A stretch of DNA of 64,000 nucleotides from Bdellovibrionaceae bacterium UBA1609 (GTDB taxonomy: Bacteria > Bdellovibrionota > Bdellovibrionia > Bdellovibrionales > UBA1609). Under the pieces are notes generated by a model. That model did no database searches and was not told the DNA's origin. It was given only the letters and a program-made list of their open reading frames with translations. The position numbers and the translations under genes are program-made. The stretch lies in the NCBI GenBank assembly GCA_002321895.1, contig DCMZ01000017.1, positions 124,001 to 188,000 of the forward strand. Direction: 5' to 3'. Positions 52,739-62,531 of the stretch are shown one piece after another. Positions within the stretch are counted from its first letter, which is position 1; every line of letters starts with the position of its first letter.

Positions 52739-53872
52739 ATGAAAGTGGTTTTCTTATTCACTCAGGCTTTATTTAGAGAAGCTTTTCGTCCACATGCGCG
52801 AATTTTAGCAATGGGCTTATCTTATCTAACTCTATTTTCAATTGTTCCTGTTATAGGCCTGATTGCTCTTGCCATTGCCACTTACGATCCCTCAGTAACG
52901 GAGAGATTTCTTATGCTGCTGTTTACTCCATTGGGAGTGATGGCTCAGTACATTGTTGAAAACCTACTCGGCTTTGTGGAAAAAATTTCCTTAAAAAATA
53001 TTGGCTACATTGGAATTGGTGTTGCTGTTACCTCTTGGTTCTCAATGTTACGAATGATAGAAACAGCCACCAATGAACTGTGGCACTTACACCCACGTTC
53101 CTTTCGATTTAGAAATTTATTTTTCTACGGTTTGTTTGTTGTTATATCACCCATAGCCATCACACTCGCCACTGTGGTGATTACCCTAAAAGCGAGCCAA
53201 GACTTAAACTTCTGGCTCATGAACTTTTTCAACCTATCCACTTCATTGAATTTTCTAGGATACTCTATGGCTTTAGTTTGTTTAGCCACTGTATTTTCCA
53301 TGATCTACTTTATAGCGCCTAACTGCAGAGTTCGTATTAAACATGCCATTGTTGCGGGAATATTGGCCGCCATATCATGGGTGATCATAGGAACTCTTTT
53401 TACTCGTTTGATTTCAGTATTTTCTAACTTTAGCCTTATCTATAGCTCATTCTCAACCATTGTCATATTTGCTCTTTGGCTTTTCGTAAGTTGGATGATT
53501 GTACTCGCTGGAGTACAGCTGACTTTTCTCCTGCACCACCCAGTTTTTATCAAAATGGATCCGGATGATTTTGCTCTTTCCTTGAAAGAACAAAAGGGAT
53601 TAATGGAAAATATTTTAAATACAGTTAGTACTTACTATGATGAGAATAAAAAGGGACTTCGAAAAAAAGAATTGGCCCGAGAGATTCCCATTCCATGGCG
53701 TGAAATAAATCTAGCTTTATTGCGACTAGAGAAGGTCGGACTGATTCGCCGATATAGCGATCGCTTTTTTCCAACGGAAGAGAAATCGATGGAATTTTCA
53801 TATGAGGAGATCTCATTGCTTCCAGAGGATAGTCATCTGGATGTGTCACGCTTCTTAGAAAAGCTTCGGTAA
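52739..53872 (+). CDS. YihY/BrkB-family membrane protein with winged-helix-like tail
   Basis: The 377-residue protein has the YihY/BrkB motif near the N-terminus (LAMGLSYLTLFSIVPVIGLIA) and about six membrane helices with the RPHARILAMGLSY start. The C-terminal part (about 295-375; KKELAREIPIPWREINLALLRLEKVGLIRRYSD) looks like a winged helix, which is seen in some members of this family. The function of the family is unclear; it was once called RNase BN by mistake. It follows radA by 8 bp. Confidence 0.88.
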   Translation: MKVVFLFTQALFREAFRPHARILAMGLSYLTLFSIVPVIGLIALAIATYDPSVTERFLMLLFTPLGVMAQYIVENLLGFVEKISLKNIGYIGIGVAVTSWFSMLRMIETATNELWHLHPRSFRFRNLFFYGLFVVISPIAITLATVVITLKASQDLNFWLMNFFNLSTSLNFLGYSMALVCLATVFSMIYFIAPNCRVRIKHAIVAGILAAISWVIIGTLFTRLISVFSNFSLIYSSFSTIVIFALWLFVSWMIVLAGVQLTFLLHHPVFIKMDPDDFALSLKEQKGLMENILNTVSTYYDENKKGLRKKELAREIPIPWREINLALLRLEKVGLIRRYSDRFFPTEEKSMEFSYEEISLLPEDSHLDVSRFLEKLR

Positions 53873-54007
53873 TTGTTCGGCAACGCGTCGTCATAGTCGT
53901 ATAAAACACCTATGAATTTATGGAAGCATACAGACTTCCCATGACGGACCGTAAAAACTTAATTAATCTTCTACCTATTAGATATTTAACCACCATAGGA
54001 GAGACTC

Positions 54008-55498
54008 GTGGGTAAATTCATTCTTGCCATTGATCAAGGGACCACCGGTACAACTGTTTGCCTTGTTAATAAAAAAGGACAAATTGTAGATAAACATAAT
54101 CAAGAATTCCCCCAAATCTTCCCTAAACCAGGTTGGGTCGAGCACAATTTAGACGATATTTGGAACTCGGTGGTTGAAGGCATCGACTCTCTTATGAATA
54201 AAACCAATACTTCCAGCAAAGATATCATTTGCATTGGAATCACCAACCAAAGAGAGACCGTAGGTATTTGGGAAAAGGGTTCATCAAAACCGTTGCACAA
54301 TGCCATTGTATGGCAGTGCCGTAGAACCACTGATGTTTGCACAAAATTAAAGAAGCAAGGCCATGGCCGTACGGTTAAAAATAAAACGGGTTTGGTTTTA
54401 GATCCTTACTTCAGTGGGACAAAATTAGGATGGCTCTTTAAACAAGACAAAACATGGAAGCAGAAAGCTCGAGACGGTAAGGTTGCTGCAGGAACAATTG
54501 ACACATTTCTTGTATGGAAACTCACTGGTGGGAAATCGCATGTTACCGATGTAAGCAATGCTTCCAGAACAATGTTAATGAATATAAAAAAGGGCACTTG
54601 GGATCCTGAACTACTAAAACTTTTAAAAGTACCAAAAGAATGCCTTCCTGAAATAAAAGCTTCGAATGCGCAATTTGGTGTGACTCGAAGCGTACCTGGT
54701 TTGGAGGATGGAATCCCTATCACTGGAATTTTGGGAGACCAGCAAGCCGCTTTGTTCGGACAAACCTGTTTTAAAGCCGGAGACGCCAAGTGCACATTTG
54801 GCACCGGTAGTTTTATTCTAATGAACACCGGTGACCAGCCCCTAAAATCAAAAGCCGGAGTCTTAACAACCATTGCCTGGAAACTAGAGAATCAGAAAAA
54901 AATGTCATATGCTCTCGAGGGCGGTGCCTTTGTTTGCGGTGCCGCCGTTCAATGGCTTAGAGATGGACTGGAATTTATAACTAAAAGCTCAGAAGTAGAA
55001 ACCTTGGCTCGTAGTTGTGAAGACACTCAGGGAGTTGAATTTGTGCCGGCCCTTGCTGGCCTTGGAGCTCCACATTGGGCGCCCGAAGCCCGCGGAATGA
55101 TTTGTGGACTTACTCGCGGTACCACCCGTGCACATATTGCTCGGGCCACACTTGAAGCTATGGCATTACAAAATGTTGAAATTCTTCAAGCCATGGAGAA
55201 GGATCTCGGTAAAAAAATGAAGCAACTACGAGTGGATGGTGGGGCAACAGCCAATGATTTACTGATGCAACTACAATCTGATTACTTAGGGCAAAAAACT
55301 TATAGGCCGGAAACCATCGAAACCACCGTGGCCGGCGCGGCCTATATGGCTGGACTAGGTGCGGGAGTTTGGGAGTCATTGGAGGAAATAAAACATGTTT
55401 CCAAAGTGGAAAAAGAATTCTCTCCACAAAGTACTCCGAAACAAAGAAAAGACCGACTCAATCGATGGAAATTAGCGGTACGAAGAACCACTTTGTGA
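54008..55498 (+). CDS. glpK: Glycerol kinase
   Basis: A GTG start follows AGGAGAG at a good distance. The 496-residue protein has the FGGY/glycerol kinase signatures: AIDQGTTGTTVCLV, CIGITNQRETVGIWE, LVLDPYFSGTKLGWL, GILGDQQAALFGQTCF, GTGSFILMNTG, and LRVDGGATANDLLMQLQSDYLG. It converts glycerol and ATP to glycerol 3-phosphate. No glpF or glpD gene is adjacent. Confidence 0.97.
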   Translation: MGKFILAIDQGTTGTTVCLVNKKGQIVDKHNQEFPQIFPKPGWVEHNLDDIWNSVVEGIDSLMNKTNTSSKDIICIGITNQRETVGIWEKGSSKPLHNAIVWQCRRTTDVCTKLKKQGHGRTVKNKTGLVLDPYFSGTKLGWLFKQDKTWKQKARDGKVAAGTIDTFLVWKLTGGKSHVTDVSNASRTMLMNIKKGTWDPELLKLLKVPKECLPEIKASNAQFGVTRSVPGLEDGIPITGILGDQQAALFGQTCFKAGDAKCTFGTGSFILMNTGDQPLKSKAGVLTTIAWKLENQKKMSYALEGGAFVCGAAVQWLRDGLEFITKSSEVETLARSCEDTQGVEFVPALAGLGAPHWAPEARGMICGLTRGTTRAHIARATLEAMALQNVEILQAMEKDLGKKMKQLRVDGGATANDLLMQLQSDYLGQKTYRPETIETTVAGAAYMAGLGAGVWESLEEIKHVSKVEKEFSPQSTPKQRKDRLNRWKLAVRRTTL

Positions 55499-55512
55499 TT
55501 TTTTCTCAGATA

Positions 55513-55731
55513 CTACTCAGCCCCATCGACGGTGTCGGGATAATCTGCTGAAATAGTTTCTACAATATCCATCCAAACTTTAATGACAAAGCCCTCGTCA
55601 CCAGGAGCTCGATCAATAGACATATCGACGATGACAAGAGCCAATGAAAGCAAAACAACGAGTAGTAAAACATACTCAACAACAATTTGACCCTTTTGAT
55701 TAGATAGGGGTAAATTTCTAAAACTGAACAT
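55513..55731 (-). CDS. Small Flp/TadE-like pilin-type protein
   Basis: A 72-residue protein with the motif QKGQIVVEYVLLLVVLLSLALVIVDM: a Gly-Gln followed by the Glu-Tyr pair at +4/+5, then a hydrophobic helix, the class III (Flp/Tad) prepilin layout. The C-terminus is short and acidic. I chose ATG 55731; a TTG at 55761 would overlap the divergent thioredoxin gene. No other tad gene is nearby. Confidence 0.6.
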   Translation of the reverse strand: MFSFRNLPLSNQKGQIVVEYVLLLVVLLSLALVIVDMSIDRAPGDEGFVIKVWMDIVETISADYPDTVDGAE

Positions 55732-55745
55732 TCGAAAGAAGTGAT

Positions 55746-56363
55746 ATGCCAGAATCAACAAATAAAAACTCCCTCAATGATCCCACCAAAAAATATTTTG
55801 CTATTCAAAGATATGTAGGAATCGTTGTTGCATTCGCATTGGTGATTCTTACAGTACTCATTTATAAGCTTTCAAACTCTGCAAATAATGGCGACTTCTA
55901 TGATTTTACCATAGCCGATAAAAATTCACCAATTTTACAATTAAATTTTAGCTCAAATGAGGAGAGCTTTGATCTCTCTGAATTTAAAGGAAAACCCCTG
56001 ATTCTTGCTTTTTGGGCGGGATGGTGTGAACCCTGTCTTGCTGAAATGCCTATTATGCTTAAAACCTACGGACTCAATGAAGGCTTTACTATTATCACCA
56101 TCAACCTGGACTCTGAAGAAAAGTACATTCAAAGTGGCCGTGAATTCATTGATAACTTTAAACCTTCCCTCAATCAGATACATTTTTTTAGATATGACTT
56201 TATTGAAGGTGATCCTTTACAACATTTTGCCGATAATATGGGAGTCAGTGGAATTCCATGGCATATTGTCACCGATAAAAATCATAAAATCCGATTTCAA
56301 GGTGGCGGTTCTATCGACTGGTCCAGTCCTCAGTTACAATCAGATTTAAATGACCTTCTTTAG
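55746..56363 (+). CDS. Membrane-anchored TlpA-like thioredoxin
   Basis: The 205-residue protein has one N-terminal membrane helix (about 25-45; YVGIVVAFALVILTVLIYKL) and a thioredoxin fold with the WCEPC active site (LAFWAGWCEPCLAEMPIML) and the cis-Pro region GVSGIPWHIV. TlpA-like proteins reduce disulfides outside the cytoplasm, often for cytochrome c maturation. Its 3' end overlaps the convergent gene below by 53 bp. Substrate unknown. Confidence 0.86.
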   Translation: MPESTNKNSLNDPTKKYFAIQRYVGIVVAFALVILTVLIYKLSNSANNGDFYDFTIADKNSPILQLNFSSNEESFDLSEFKGKPLILAFWAGWCEPCLAEMPIMLKTYGLNEGFTIITINLDSEEKYIQSGREFIDNFKPSLNQIHFFRYDFIEGDPLQHFADNMGVSGIPWHIVTDKNHKIRFQGGGSIDWSSPQLQSDLNDLL

Positions 56364-56793
56364 AAGATTTCTCATATTCACAAGAGTATTCATCAACTAA
56401 TCTTTGAATCTTTTGAAAAAGAACATTCACTTCATTTTCCGATACACCGGCAAGCATGCCAAACAATGGGTCCTCATTAAGTTTATCTAGAACAACGGGA
56501 CTCATAACATCGCGATGATCAAAACAACTTAAAAGTACTGATTCGTCGGGATAAATCATAATAAAAATATTTCGTCCCAATCGAGGAGCTACCATTTTAG
56601 CGCGCTCGAAAGTGGAGGTTAACTCCCGCTGCAATCGAAAATATACATTTAAAGCAAAGGCTTCTTGAGTTTGAGAAAAGTATATTCGAAAAGGACCATC
56701 GAAAACTGCTGCATTTAAACTAGCAGAATAAAATCGCGAGTTGGTAAGAGTCGTCATTGACTGGACCAGATCACCCTCCTTGGCGTCTTGCAT
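56311..56793 (-). CDS. Conserved protein of unknown function
   Basis: A 160-residue soluble protein with alternating beta and helix pattern (SLNAAVFDGPFRIYFSQTQEAFALNVYFRLQREL; RNIFIMIYPDESVLLSCFDHRD). No motif is recognised. It is downstream of hutI by 43 bp on the same strand and probably in the same transcript. Its last 53 bp run antisense to the end of the TlpA-like gene. Confidence 0.55.
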   Translation of the reverse strand: MQDAKEGDLVQSMTTLTNSRFYSASLNAAVFDGPFRIYFSQTQEAFALNVYFRLQRELTSTFERAKMVAPRLGRNIFIMIYPDESVLLSCFDHRDVMSPVVLDKLNEDPLFGMLAGVSENEVNVLFQKIQRLVDEYSCEYEKSSKEGHLNLIVTEDWTSR

Positions 56794-56836
56794 AAACTCA
56801 CATTAGTCACTAAGTGAAAATTTTAAAAGAGAAAAT

Positions 56837-58075
56837 TTAAAAAACTCTTTTACCTTTCCAAAAGGTCGAGTGTACGGGATGGTATCCCACGCTGTAAAAC
56901 AGTCGATCCCAACCATCGTCCAGCACAACGAAGTCAGCCGAATAGCCCGGTAGGATAGCACCCACTTCACTCTCCAAAGATAATGCTTTCGCCGCATTAA
57001 AGGTATAGGCCGATATGACTTCCGGCAAACTCATACCCATTTCTATGCGAGCTAGAACACCAACCAAAGAAAGGTCTTGAGTGGGACTGGAACCCGGATT
57101 GAAATCCGTAGCTAGTGCTACCCTCGCCCCTCCATCAATTAATTTCCTTGCCGAGGGATAGGCCATTTTAAGATAAAAGTCCGCAGCTGGCAGTAGAACA
57201 CATACAGTTTCAGATTTAGCCATTTCAGAAATACCCTTAGCATCCAATTGGACCACGTGTTCAACACTTTTTGCTTTTTGATCAATAGCTAATTGGTATC
57301 CCTGTGTAAGATTAAGCTGTTCCGTATGTACACAAATATCTAATCCCGCGTCCCTGCATGCGCGCAAATACTTTTCCCCGATCACAGAATCAAAATAACC
57401 TTTTTCAATAAAAATATCGGCCCTATCTGCAAGACCTGCTTTTACTACTTTGGGTAAAGTATCGGCGATAAGGTAGTCGATATATTTACCAGCATTGGGA
57501 AACTCCGGAGGAATCGCATGGGCTCCCAAAAATGTGGATACCAATTTAGGCGACGAAATTGATCGAATGGCTTTTAGCATTTTTATTTCAGAGGAAGAGT
57601 TTAGCCCATAGCCACTTTTGACTTCCAAAGTGGTAACACCCTGTTTTACAAATCTATTCACTCGCAGTTTTAAATCTTCTGTGAGGTGATTCAGCGAAGC
57701 CTTTCGAGTGGCTTTTACAGTTGAAAGTATTCCACCACCTTTCTTAGCAATATCTTCGTAACTTACCCCTGTCATTCTCATTTCGAACTCTTTCGAACGA
57801 TCTCCTGCGAATACGGAGTGGGTATGACTTTCAACAAAGCCCGGAATAACGGTTCGACCTTCTAGATTTACTTTTTTAGCCTTGGAAATCCCAGGAATCC
57901 CTTTTCGCTGTCTGACCCACATTGACTGACTTCCAGCCCAAAGGATTCGCCCTTTGTCGACAACCAAAACACCGTTACGTATCCGGCCTAAGTCTTTTTC
58001 AACAATTCGCTTGCCAGACTTCTTAACTACTCCTGATAGGGTGATCAGCTCACCAATTCCTTCAAATACTTTCAT
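56837..58075 (-). CDS. hutI: Imidazolonepropionase
   Basis: The 412-residue amidohydrolase has the metal-binding VIPGFVESHTHSVFAGDR, the family region RMTGVSYEDIAKKGGGILSTVKATRKAS, VKSGYGLNSSSEIKMLKAI, HTEQLN and LATDFNPGSSPTQDL. HutI opens imidazolone propionate in histidine breakdown to give N-formimidoyl-L-glutamate. No hutH or hutU is in the window; an arginase-family gene lies at the right edge, 5 kb away. Confidence 0.95.
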   Translation of the reverse strand: MKVFEGIGELITLSGVVKKSGKRIVEKDLGRIRNGVLVVDKGRILWAGSQSMWVRQRKGIPGISKAKKVNLEGRTVIPGFVESHTHSVFAGDRSKEFEMRMTGVSYEDIAKKGGGILSTVKATRKASLNHLTEDLKLRVNRFVKQGVTTLEVKSGYGLNSSSEIKMLKAIRSISSPKLVSTFLGAHAIPPEFPNAGKYIDYLIADTLPKVVKAGLADRADIFIEKGYFDSVIGEKYLRACRDAGLDICVHTEQLNLTQGYQLAIDQKAKSVEHVVQLDAKGISEMAKSETVCVLLPAADFYLKMAYPSARKLIDGGARVALATDFNPGSSPTQDLSLVGVLARIEMGMSLPEVISAYTFNAAKALSLESEVGAILPGYSADFVVLDDGWDRLFYSVGYHPVHSTFWKGKRVF

Positions 58076-58106
58076 ATCATGAGTGTACGAAAGGAACCGA
58101 TTCTGG

Positions 58107-58823
58107 TCATTCGCTTTTTGAATAGGTCAATTGATAGAGGGTTTCCCCTTGATCTGAAGCCACTTTCACCTGAATTAATATACCCTCATCCACAGCGTAG
58201 ACCTTGGCGTTGTTATTTTCGGTGTCGATGACGGGTAACTGAGTGAGATCAAGTGAGTCATAACAGTCCATACAGTCTTCAATGGAATATTCCACGTCCA
58301 AAAAATCATGCAAGAAAACCACATCTTCCAGCTCATCGACATTTTGTTCAATGTCAGAAACCGCAAGACGCATGATTTTATAGTCGGCAAAAAACTGAAA
58401 CTGGGCCTGACGGCTCGCTTTCAGCGACAAAGTTCCATCCAGCGATTGAATACTTTGAGGAACATAAATCTTTAATGTCTTACGCCATGCTGGATCAGCT
58501 TTTCCCCAGTCCATTTGGCTACTACTCTCATCAAAATCCGGCTCCAAGTGCCCTGGCTGGGACAACAACGCTTGCCCCATGAGGTGAGCTTGAAATTCAT
58601 ACTCTTGGTGCTGAACCTTCATGGCCGTCAAGTTGTACTCATCGGTCCCGATGGAATCCATATCAACAATAGCATCACGGGAAGTGGGATTCTCTAACAA
58701 AATTGAAGGGGTGGGATCCACAAGAGGCACCGGTCTATTAGGGTCTCGCTCTGCACAGGCCGTTAACAAGATTAAAAGGCTGATTGTTGTACCGACGAGG
58801 GCTTTGGCCCTTACCGTTTTCAT
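58107..58823 (-). CDS. Lipoprotein of unknown function
   Basis: A lipoprotein signal (ISLLILLTAC, lipobox Cys at 23) followed by an acidic, mostly beta mature region of about 215 residues (FQAHLMGQALLSQPGHLEPDFDESSS, TLKIYVPQSIQSLDGTLSLKAS) with two cysteines near the centre of its second half (DCMDC). No family is recognised. It starts upstream of hutI by 31 bp and may share its transcript. Confidence 0.65.
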   Translation of the reverse strand: MKTVRAKALVGTTISLLILLTACAERDPNRPVPLVDPTPSILLENPTSRDAIVDMDSIGTDEYNLTAMKVQHQEYEFQAHLMGQALLSQPGHLEPDFDESSSQMDWGKADPAWRKTLKIYVPQSIQSLDGTLSLKASRQAQFQFFADYKIMRLAVSDIEQNVDELEDVVFLHDFLDVEYSIEDCMDCYDSLDLTQLPVIDTENNNAKVYAVDEGILIQVKVASDQGETLYQLTYSKSE

Positions 58824-58989
58824 TTTTGCCTCTGCGACTCTTTAGTGTACCGTTTAATGACTAAAGGTCGTCAGTTCCATAAAAGGATCATTCCTTGTTA
58901 TGGGCGCGAGTATACGGATTTAAGATAGTATGTAAACAGCTGGAGTTTTCGATTGCAGTTTTTATAAGCATGTCAATGGAATGGTCGAA

Positions 58990-59018
58990 ATAGAAAAGGC
59001 CGACTCTCCGAGCCGGCC
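58990..59018 (-). terminator. Intrinsic terminator after the large exported-protein gene
   Basis: A 9-bp stem with one G-T pair (GGCCGACTC at 58998-59006 and GAGCCGGCC at 59010-59018, 3-base loop) is followed on the minus strand by TTTTCTATTTC, 25 bp after the stop codon of the 59044 gene. Confidence 0.8.
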
Positions 59019-59043
59019 CTAAAGTTATCCAACAAACGTTTAG

Positions 59044-61332
59044 CTATCGATCGGAACTGCCAGATCGAGACTCTTCCCGTCTTTGATCACGCTGTCTCTT
59101 ACGAAGCCATCTGTTAAAGGCCGTCTTACGATCCTTGTTCTTAAAGCCATATCGCAGCTCTCCGCAATAGGCTCCCGGGTAAGTGATTTGATCCAATCGA
59201 TCCAAGGTCACCTGTGAGTAACCTCTATAGACTGGCTCCCCATCCTCGGTAACACCTGTGGAAACAGCACACTCTCTATTATCGTTGAAAAGGACCTGAG
59301 GCATATTCAGCCGCTTTGTAAATTCATCTGAAATTTTACCATACCGCTCCCGACTCCCCGTGAACGGACAGGCGTATTGGCTATCCGGCCAATTCCGAGC
59401 CTCACCCACGGAGGATGAATTGGAGGACAGAATCATAATCTCATCCGGCTTAACCTTTTTCTGATCCTTTTTATTACTAGCAAGTAGCTCTTTTGCCTCC
59501 TGCAAGCACTTATGAAGTGAAGAAGATTTAAACTGCTCAACGGCCTGATTAGCACCAGCTTCATCTCTACCACCTTGTATAAAAACTCTTTTCTTTCCTC
59601 GTTTCACCCATTTGCCTTTGGATTTGTATTCACTTTTAATTTCGTCATAGGCATCTTCAAGGTCTACACCACCACCACACATAGCCGCTTTCAACGTATC
59701 AACTGAGGCTCCGTAGATCCCTTGAAATAGATTTTGATCATTTTCGGGCATTCCGTTTCGCATCCAATTATGAATGGCCGTACGGTTTTCATCGGAAAGC
59801 TCATCCCCGCCCCAGGAGTAGGTAGCTTCACGACAGTGTCCATAGTCCTCTAGTGCCAGAAGGGCTTCGTCCATTTTGATGTCATAGAATTCACCCATTT
59901 TGTCACTAAAACCACACTGCTGATCCACCAAATACATCATGGATAGCCATTTACTTGAAACAGTAGACTGCTGATGACTGCCTCGAACGTCATCGTCCCC
60001 AGTTCGTTGAGCTGAGTATTCGGCGATGCAAGCACCACAAGCCAGGAATGGCGGCATGGTATCTTCTTCTGAATTGCTATTTGAGTAGTCACAAACTGAG
60101 GCTACTTTTTTCTGTGTTCTATCACCTTTATCATCCTCTACCAGTTCTTGAACGGGAGGCTCATTAGGCGGCTCTGTAGGAGGGTTTGGATTGGCAGGCT
60201 CTGGAGCCACATAAGCCATCGGTGGGTCATCCCAAAACTTGTAGCTTCCGGATCCATCCAATAGTCGAGCCATCTTAGTGGCTCTTTCAGCGAGAGTATT
60301 ACATTCTGAGGACTGAATCACCTTACCCACAGTAGGGTGACGGCCAGCACTAATTTCAGATTGGATTCTTTGTGACTCTCTGTTGTTATTCTGTTTCGCT
60401 TCCTCAATCACTGTGGGGTCTAGAGGTGCATTACAATGATCTCGCATGGCCTGTAATTCCTGCATTGTGCCTTCGATGGTCAGATTGTATTCATTCAAAT
60501 ACTTCATCGTAGAGGGCAGTTCCTCACCCGACTTTTTCAGTAGCTCACCATACTGAACCAGTCTCGCTTGCAACTCAGGATCCGCTTTCATTTCTGGAAA
60601 GGCTTTCAGCAGAGCATCAATAGCCTGTGCCTGGGAAGGACCTGTCGAACTCCCCTGAATAAAACCTTCTAGCATTTTTTTAGTAGCATTAATCTGACTA
60701 TTAGCGGATCCACTTCCTCCACTCGCTTTGATTCTCTCATCCAATTTAGCGATGTAGCCTTCAGACTGTTGCTTACACCAAGATGTGGAGTTCGCTCGTG
60801 CTGCACCAGTGGCACAAGCAGTGATTCCATAGATTGAAGTATTACATGGCGCTCCCCCACCTTGGGAACACTGTTTGTCGGCCTGAGTCTTACCTTGTGG
60901 TCGAACACATCCGTAGCGACCTAATGTGGGGTCTTTACTGTAGGAAGATACGTTTCCTGCATAAATACAGGAGTTACTGTGAAACTCGCCCAAACCTCGG
61001 TGCCAGTAGGAAATGTCAGCTCCACCGGCTCCACCCGTACTACTTACAGCAGCGTGAGATTCATTCATCAAACTCAACACAAATCCATATTTACTCTTTT
61101 TCTTTTGTGCCGGAAAAAGCCCCGGGCGCATGGTGGTTTGCATTTTATCAAACTCCACATAGGCCGCCTTTAGGTTTTTAAAGTAGCGCACCCGTTGCTC
61201 GTGACTCAGCTTCATTAATTGCTGAGTGGTTTTTAAACCCGGATTTCCTTTTGGCACTATCCGCAAAGGTGCAGCCTCTAGAGTTGCGCTTAAAAAGAAT
61301 GCGACAAACAATAATATGGACCATAATTTCAT
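59044..61332 (-). CDS. Large cysteine-rich exported protein of unknown function
   Basis: The 762-residue protein has a signal peptide (LLFVAFFLSATLEAA). About residues 100-190 have several cysteines in a repeated style (CIYAGN, YGCVRPQGK, CSQGGGAPCN, ACATG, WCKQ), followed by a charged helical region (to about 350), a Pro/Asn-rich linker (ANPNPPTEPPNEPPVQ), and a C-terminal half with Cys pairs and a DEAGANQAVEQF-type helix. It ends in a basic Arg/Ser tail. I recognise no family. The isolated gene is followed by a terminator, so it is a single unit. Confidence 0.7.
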   Translation of the reverse strand: MKLWSILLFVAFFLSATLEAAPLRIVPKGNPGLKTTQQLMKLSHEQRVRYFKNLKAAYVEFDKMQTTMRPGLFPAQKKKSKYGFVLSLMNESHAAVSSTGGAGGADISYWHRGLGEFHSNSCIYAGNVSSYSKDPTLGRYGCVRPQGKTQADKQCSQGGGAPCNTSIYGITACATGAARANSTSWCKQQSEGYIAKLDERIKASGGSGSANSQINATKKMLEGFIQGSSTGPSQAQAIDALLKAFPEMKADPELQARLVQYGELLKKSGEELPSTMKYLNEYNLTIEGTMQELQAMRDHCNAPLDPTVIEEAKQNNNRESQRIQSEISAGRHPTVGKVIQSSECNTLAERATKMARLLDGSGSYKFWDDPPMAYVAPEPANPNPPTEPPNEPPVQELVEDDKGDRTQKKVASVCDYSNSNSEEDTMPPFLACGACIAEYSAQRTGDDDVRGSHQQSTVSSKWLSMMYLVDQQCGFSDKMGEFYDIKMDEALLALEDYGHCREATYSWGGDELSDENRTAIHNWMRNGMPENDQNLFQGIYGASVDTLKAAMCGGGVDLEDAYDEIKSEYKSKGKWVKRGKKRVFIQGGRDEAGANQAVEQFKSSSLHKCLQEAKELLASNKKDQKKVKPDEIMILSSNSSSVGEARNWPDSQYACPFTGSRERYGKISDEFTKRLNMPQVLFNDNRECAVSTGVTEDGEPVYRGYSQVTLDRLDQITYPGAYCGELRYGFKNKDRKTAFNRWLRKRQRDQRREESRSGSSDR

Positions 61333-61566
61333 TCGTATTTCTCCATTGGAATTTACTTTGATCCCTTTCAGTGTAGCTCATGCCTTAGGCTAAAGAACAC
61401 AACCCCCAACCTTTACAGGCCCTTAGTGCCAGTATGAAACCGACCTTTCTCTCCAATGGTCCTAGGCAAAAAATTTACAGCTTCTTTGGTCTAAATCCTT
61501 TACATAAAACGGGATTCTAACCGCAAGGACCTACAAGACATTCATCTACAGATATATGATGTTCTC

Positions 61567-62529
61567 ATGCCTCGATTATCCAGCTTTAGAGAAATGAACC
61601 TAGTTCAAAATTTAGCCTCCAAGTTTTCTGAATTTGGTACTGTGGATGTTTTAGGAGAAGTTGACCATAAAAGCTACTCCCTCCCCATTCACAGCTTTCA
61701 ACTGGGTTCCGCAGAGAAAGACAAGCCCGTGGTAGGACTTTTTGCCGGAGTCCATGGAATCGAGCGCATAGGCACTCATGTGGTTGTAAACTTTCTTTCC
61801 ACGCTGGCAGAGCAACTCTCTTGGGATGAGCATTTGCAACAACTCTTTAGCGAAGTCACATTGGTAGCAATTCCATTAATAAACCCCGTAGGGATGTTAC
61901 TGGGAAAACGAAGTAATGGTAACGATGTAGATCTTATGAGAAATGCACCGGTTCGATCCTTAGGGAAAACAACTCCTTTGGTTTCCGGACATAGAATCTC
62001 TCCAAAACTACCCTGGTACCAAGGTCCGAAACTAAATTCTATGGAATTGGAAATCGAACTCGTATCCAATTTTATAAGGGAAACTATTTTTGGTAGACCC
62101 TTTGCTTTAACAATGGATATACATTCCGGATTCGGAATGCAAGACAGACTGTGGTACCCTTATGGAAAGACTAAAACTCCTTTTCCCGATGTGGGAGTGG
62201 CCCGTAAATTCAATCGACTCTTGAACACAAGTATTCCCCATCATGTTTACAAACTGGAACCCCAGAGCGCGGCATATACTATAAATGGAGATTTATGGGA
62301 CTTTCTCTATGATGAGCATCGCGCCGAACACACCGAAAACACTTATGTCCCTTGGACTTTGGAACTAGGGTCTTGGAATTGGTTAAGAAAGAACCCCAAA
62401 CAAATGTTTTCGTTTGCGGGATTTTTCAATCCCATACTCCCCCATCGCTACAGTCGACAGATGAGACGACATCGTAACTTACTTGAACTTTTTTTAAGAG
62501 CCGCTAGAAACTATAAATCCTGGAGTTAA
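61567..62529 (+). CDS. M14-type zinc carboxypeptidase / aspartoacylase-like protein
   Basis: The 320-residue protein has the zinc motif HxxE (VVGLFAGVHGIERIGTHVV), the substrate-side LINPVGMLLGKRSNGNDVDLMRN, the third ligand DIHSGFGMQDRLW and a late Glu region (TLELGSWNWLRKNP). This layout is that of the M14/succinylglutamate desuccinylase family, possibly DUF2817-like. It could cut a peptide or an N-acyl amino acid. No signal peptide is clear. It precedes the alpha/beta hydrolase by 2 bp. Confidence 0.85.
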   Translation: MPRLSSFREMNLVQNLASKFSEFGTVDVLGEVDHKSYSLPIHSFQLGSAEKDKPVVGLFAGVHGIERIGTHVVVNFLSTLAEQLSWDEHLQQLFSEVTLVAIPLINPVGMLLGKRSNGNDVDLMRNAPVRSLGKTTPLVSGHRISPKLPWYQGPKLNSMELEIELVSNFIRETIFGRPFALTMDIHSGFGMQDRLWYPYGKTKTPFPDVGVARKFNRLLNTSIPHHVYKLEPQSAAYTINGDLWDFLYDEHRAEHTENTYVPWTLELGSWNWLRKNPKQMFSFAGFFNPILPHRYSRQMRRHRNLLELFLRAARNYKSWS

Positions 62530-62531
62530 TT

